From: Primula veris
Lineage: Eukaryota; Streptophyta; Magnoliopsida; Ericales; Primulaceae
Direction: 5' to 3'
NCBI GenBank assembly: GCA_963682055.1
Contig: OY821742.1
Coordinates: forward strand, 25,112,560 to 25,176,559
Length of the DNA stretch: 64,000 nt
Below the pieces are notes generated by a model. The model was not told where the DNA came from. It saw nothing but the letters and a program-made list of their open reading frames with translations, and searched no databases. This document shows, one piece after another, positions 61,560-64,000 of this stretch; the stretch's first letter is position 1; each line of letters starts with the position of its first letter. Both the position numbers and the translations under genes were made by a program.

Positions 61560-63727
61560 TGTCACACCCCGGATTTTGGATAAACCCGGGTCGTGAATGT
61601 AAATTAAAATAAAAAGGAAAAAGTTAAAATAACGAAACATGTGGAATGTAATTCGATAATATGCCAATCAATAGAACCCAATAAATACTTCAGGTCATGC
61701 CGATAATCACATTTAATTCACTAAATTGGCCTAAGGGTAGCCAACGGTGTTCAAATATGACAACACAAACAACACAGTACGTTTTACAAAATTTCGGCAT
61801 GAGCTTTGCGTATCTATTTGTTTCCAATAAATTAGACATGTCTGAAACAACACATAACAAAATTGCAACGAAATTACCAAATAATCCAACAAGGATAAAT
61901 CAAATCCAACCTAGCTGACATTCTATAAAATAACGTAATTTAAAATATACAAGTGCACGAGATAAGTTACTCCAACCAAAAGAAAATTAATCTCGTGCTA
62001 AACTCTTACTAGGCCAACAAGGCTCAAAACGATATAATGCCAAAATGAACAAAAAAACAAGTCTAGCAAGCGTGCGATCACGTGTAATATGATAATGAGC
62101 TTCATGCAAGCACTCTAAACTTCACCACCATCTACGTCAGCACCTGTACATCGATCGTGAACAAAATGTACAGAAAACAAAGAAAGGAGATAAGAAAACA
62201 ATCTCTCTTTAAAAACAACGCGTGCTACTAAGCACGCACACACAATACTAACATGGCAAATATGATATCTCGGCAAATAATGACAAAGGCAATTGCACAA
62301 AAAACACATCAACAAATATAACTCGCAACACAAGTAAATGAACATATAATCAAGATCAGTTGAATTAATAATAAAACAAAATAAAACAAGACTCAACGAA
62401 ACACAAAGTCGGGATTGACTCACATGTACCCACTTTTAGAGCCACTCTGCTCTAGGACCCAAAGTGCAATGGTTCACTCACTCATATTCTGACACTAATA
62501 TGTGACCAAAAGATATGGGGCCGGCATTAAGGGGACTAACCCTATGGTACCGATATACCTAATCCTTGCGCAAGTTTCCGGGATCTCACCGTAAGCTGAC
62601 ACAGCTCCGCCTTAACACTTGGTACTGCAATCCCTAAAATAAATATAAAAGACTCCGAATACCAAACACGAAAATCGTAAACTCCACAATAAAACATAAA
62701 ACACACTTTATTGATGTAATTAGATAAACACATCACCACAGAAGTATACACGGTATCACCACTGACACACTTTCACCACTTTCACATTTTTTAAAAGATT
62801 TAATTAAATAACATATTTAAATCATTTAATTTTAAAAATAGTAAAATCGCCATACACAATATAATCACCATAAAAATAACGATGCGAAACCGTTACACAA
62901 TAACATGATGCAATACACACTAACCATTTCACATAACCTAGCATATAACAAACAACACACAAAACCGCCTTTAAAGCGAAACCATATTCTTCCCCCTTAC
63001 CTACACAAACGAGAGCTCGTTTGTCAAAAACCCCAAACTCAAGTCGAAAGCCCAACGAACAATTAGAACCAGATCTGGATAGCCCAATAAAGGTTCTTAA
63101 ACAGTCCTTAAACGTAATTAAAACGAGCTACGGATTAATATAAAAATCCCTAATTCGGATTATAGCAAATATTCCCAAAAATGGGTTTTTATAGAATTCA
63201 AAATCAGATAAAACGGCTTACACGGATAGATAGCTCTCGAAAAAGAAGCTAAGAAAACATATTTGATTGTCGAAAACGGACCCCCGATGACCTCGTAATC
63301 GGCTCCCGAAGTCGCTGCCCTAAAAACCCCCGAAAACCCCACACACAACCACTGCCAGAACTCGTTGGACTGCAGCCCTAATTCGTGTCTGACTTGAACA
63401 GTCATTCTCTGGTGGACCCGATCTCCCTCTCTGTCACTCAGCTCTCTCTCTCTCTCTTATCTCTCTCCGTATATATGTATCTATGTATATATGTAATATG
63501 TATATGTATATATGTATATGTATTATCTATATATTTAGATTTTAGTAATTTACTAATTAGTCCACTTACTTATTACAGGATACCAATCATCCCCACAACT
63601 ATTATATACACAAAATTTCATATCACACATGTATATTTCACACAATTACGTAATCACCCACAAAACTAAATATCACTATCTTATTACTAAAATTAATAAT
63701 AAAGTACAAAATTTCCGAGACGTTACA
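61560..63727 (-). repeat. Chromovirus 5' LTR
   Basis: The partner of 55136-57296, abutting the primer-binding site on its inner edge and the TGATC duplication on its outer edge. It includes a CT microsatellite and TATATGTAT run at about 63440-63535 (plus strand), the most variable part between the two LTRs. It would carry the minus-strand promoter. Confidence 0.95.
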
Positions 63728-63732
63728 TGATC

Positions 63733-64000
63733 ACTACAAATAGGACATTAAGGAATATTACCGCATTTCTTTCGGTAAAGATTCTTTTTCGTTGTCAAAG
63801 CGTTTGTTACAACTTTTAATGAACAATGTTGAATTCATGGTCCAGTTTCGTGCCAAATTCTTTTCTACACTATCCCATTAAAATCGGGTTTTATGATATT
63901 TTATATCCTAAGTTTTGTCATTTTTTCACTTTTGTGTTGCCAATGCTTATTTTTCAGTTTTGTACCCTAAATTTCAGTTTTTTTTTTTAATTTCAAACTT
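63733..64000. other. Right flank, nothing recognised
   Basis: AT-rich sequence after the TGATC duplication, cut by the window edge. No coding frame or repeat is seen. Confidence 0.5.

Larger units (their letters stand above)
55136..63727 (-). mobile_element. Ty3/gypsy chromovirus (Tekay/Del type), degraded
   Basis: LTRs of 2.16 kb at 55136-57296 and 61560-63727 are flanked by perfect TGATC duplications (55131-55135, 63728-63732). The minus-strand order is LTR, initiator-Met tRNA primer site, zinc knuckle, protease, reverse transcriptase, RNase H, integrase, chromodomain, polypurine tract, LTR. RT before integrase marks Ty3/gypsy; the C-terminal chromodomain and long LTRs point to the Tekay/Del clade. 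In a 210-bp sample I count about 7 LTR differences (about 3%). Frameshifts and stops break pol, and most of gag is missing, so the copy is non-autonomous. Confidence 0.96.

Noticed and set aside
1..64000. tRNA, rRNA or other structured RNA genes
   Set aside because: No cloverleaf or rRNA sequence was recognised by eye; the only tRNA-like match is the retrotransposon primer-binding site.

Overview
This is AT-rich nuclear DNA from a flowering plant, probably a eudicot; the species cannot be told from the window. The evidence is GT-AG introns with plant-like AT-rich sequence, three plant-type LTR retrotransposons, several MITE families and three intron-containing genes with plant homologues. There are no bacterial operons, CRISPR arrays or phage genes. 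Most short open frames are chance frames or antisense shadows.

Layout. 485-8200: a Ty1/copia element on the minus strand, with 0.2-kb LTRs, AGAAT target duplications and a gag-pol that stays in one frame but is interrupted by stops. 8884-14049: a minus-strand calcineurin-like metallophosphoesterase gene (six exons resolved, 5' exon unresolved); its introns hold two Tourist-like MITEs and a possible solo LTR. 14050-17402: intergenic, with a (GA)n tract, a GC-rich island, a Stowaway-like MITE and a decayed zinc-knuckle ORF. 17403-28924: a Ty3/gypsy Tat-lineage element on the plus strand, inserted into that decayed ORF; it has 1.4-1.5 kb LTRs, both RNase H domains and several tandem arrays, but lacks most of gag. 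33124-41093: a complete 15-exon alpha-galactosidase gene (GH27, 408 aa) on the plus strand, with CACTA-like and hAT-like MITEs in its 3.6-kb first intron. 41094-43495: the gap between two convergent genes, holding a 31-bp minisatellite. 43496-52020: a complete seven-exon gene on the minus strand for a 763-aa TEX2-like membrane protein with PH and SMP lipid-transfer domains. 52792-53543: another hAT-like MITE. 55136-63727: a Ty3/gypsy chromovirus (Tekay/Del type, with chromodomain) on the minus strand, with 2.16-kb LTRs and TGATC target duplications.

The three host genes have unrelated roles: a putative phosphoesterase, a secreted or vacuolar glycosidase, and an ER lipid-transfer protein. Nothing suggests they work together. 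Exon joins were made by hand from splice sites, reading-frame phase and family resemblance; every join listed keeps frame, but no transcript data were available. I found no convincing new biological system. The most unusual points are a possible spliced 5' leader and a non-coding insert at the gag/protease junction of the copia element, gag loss in both gypsy elements, and tandem arrays inside all three retroelements.
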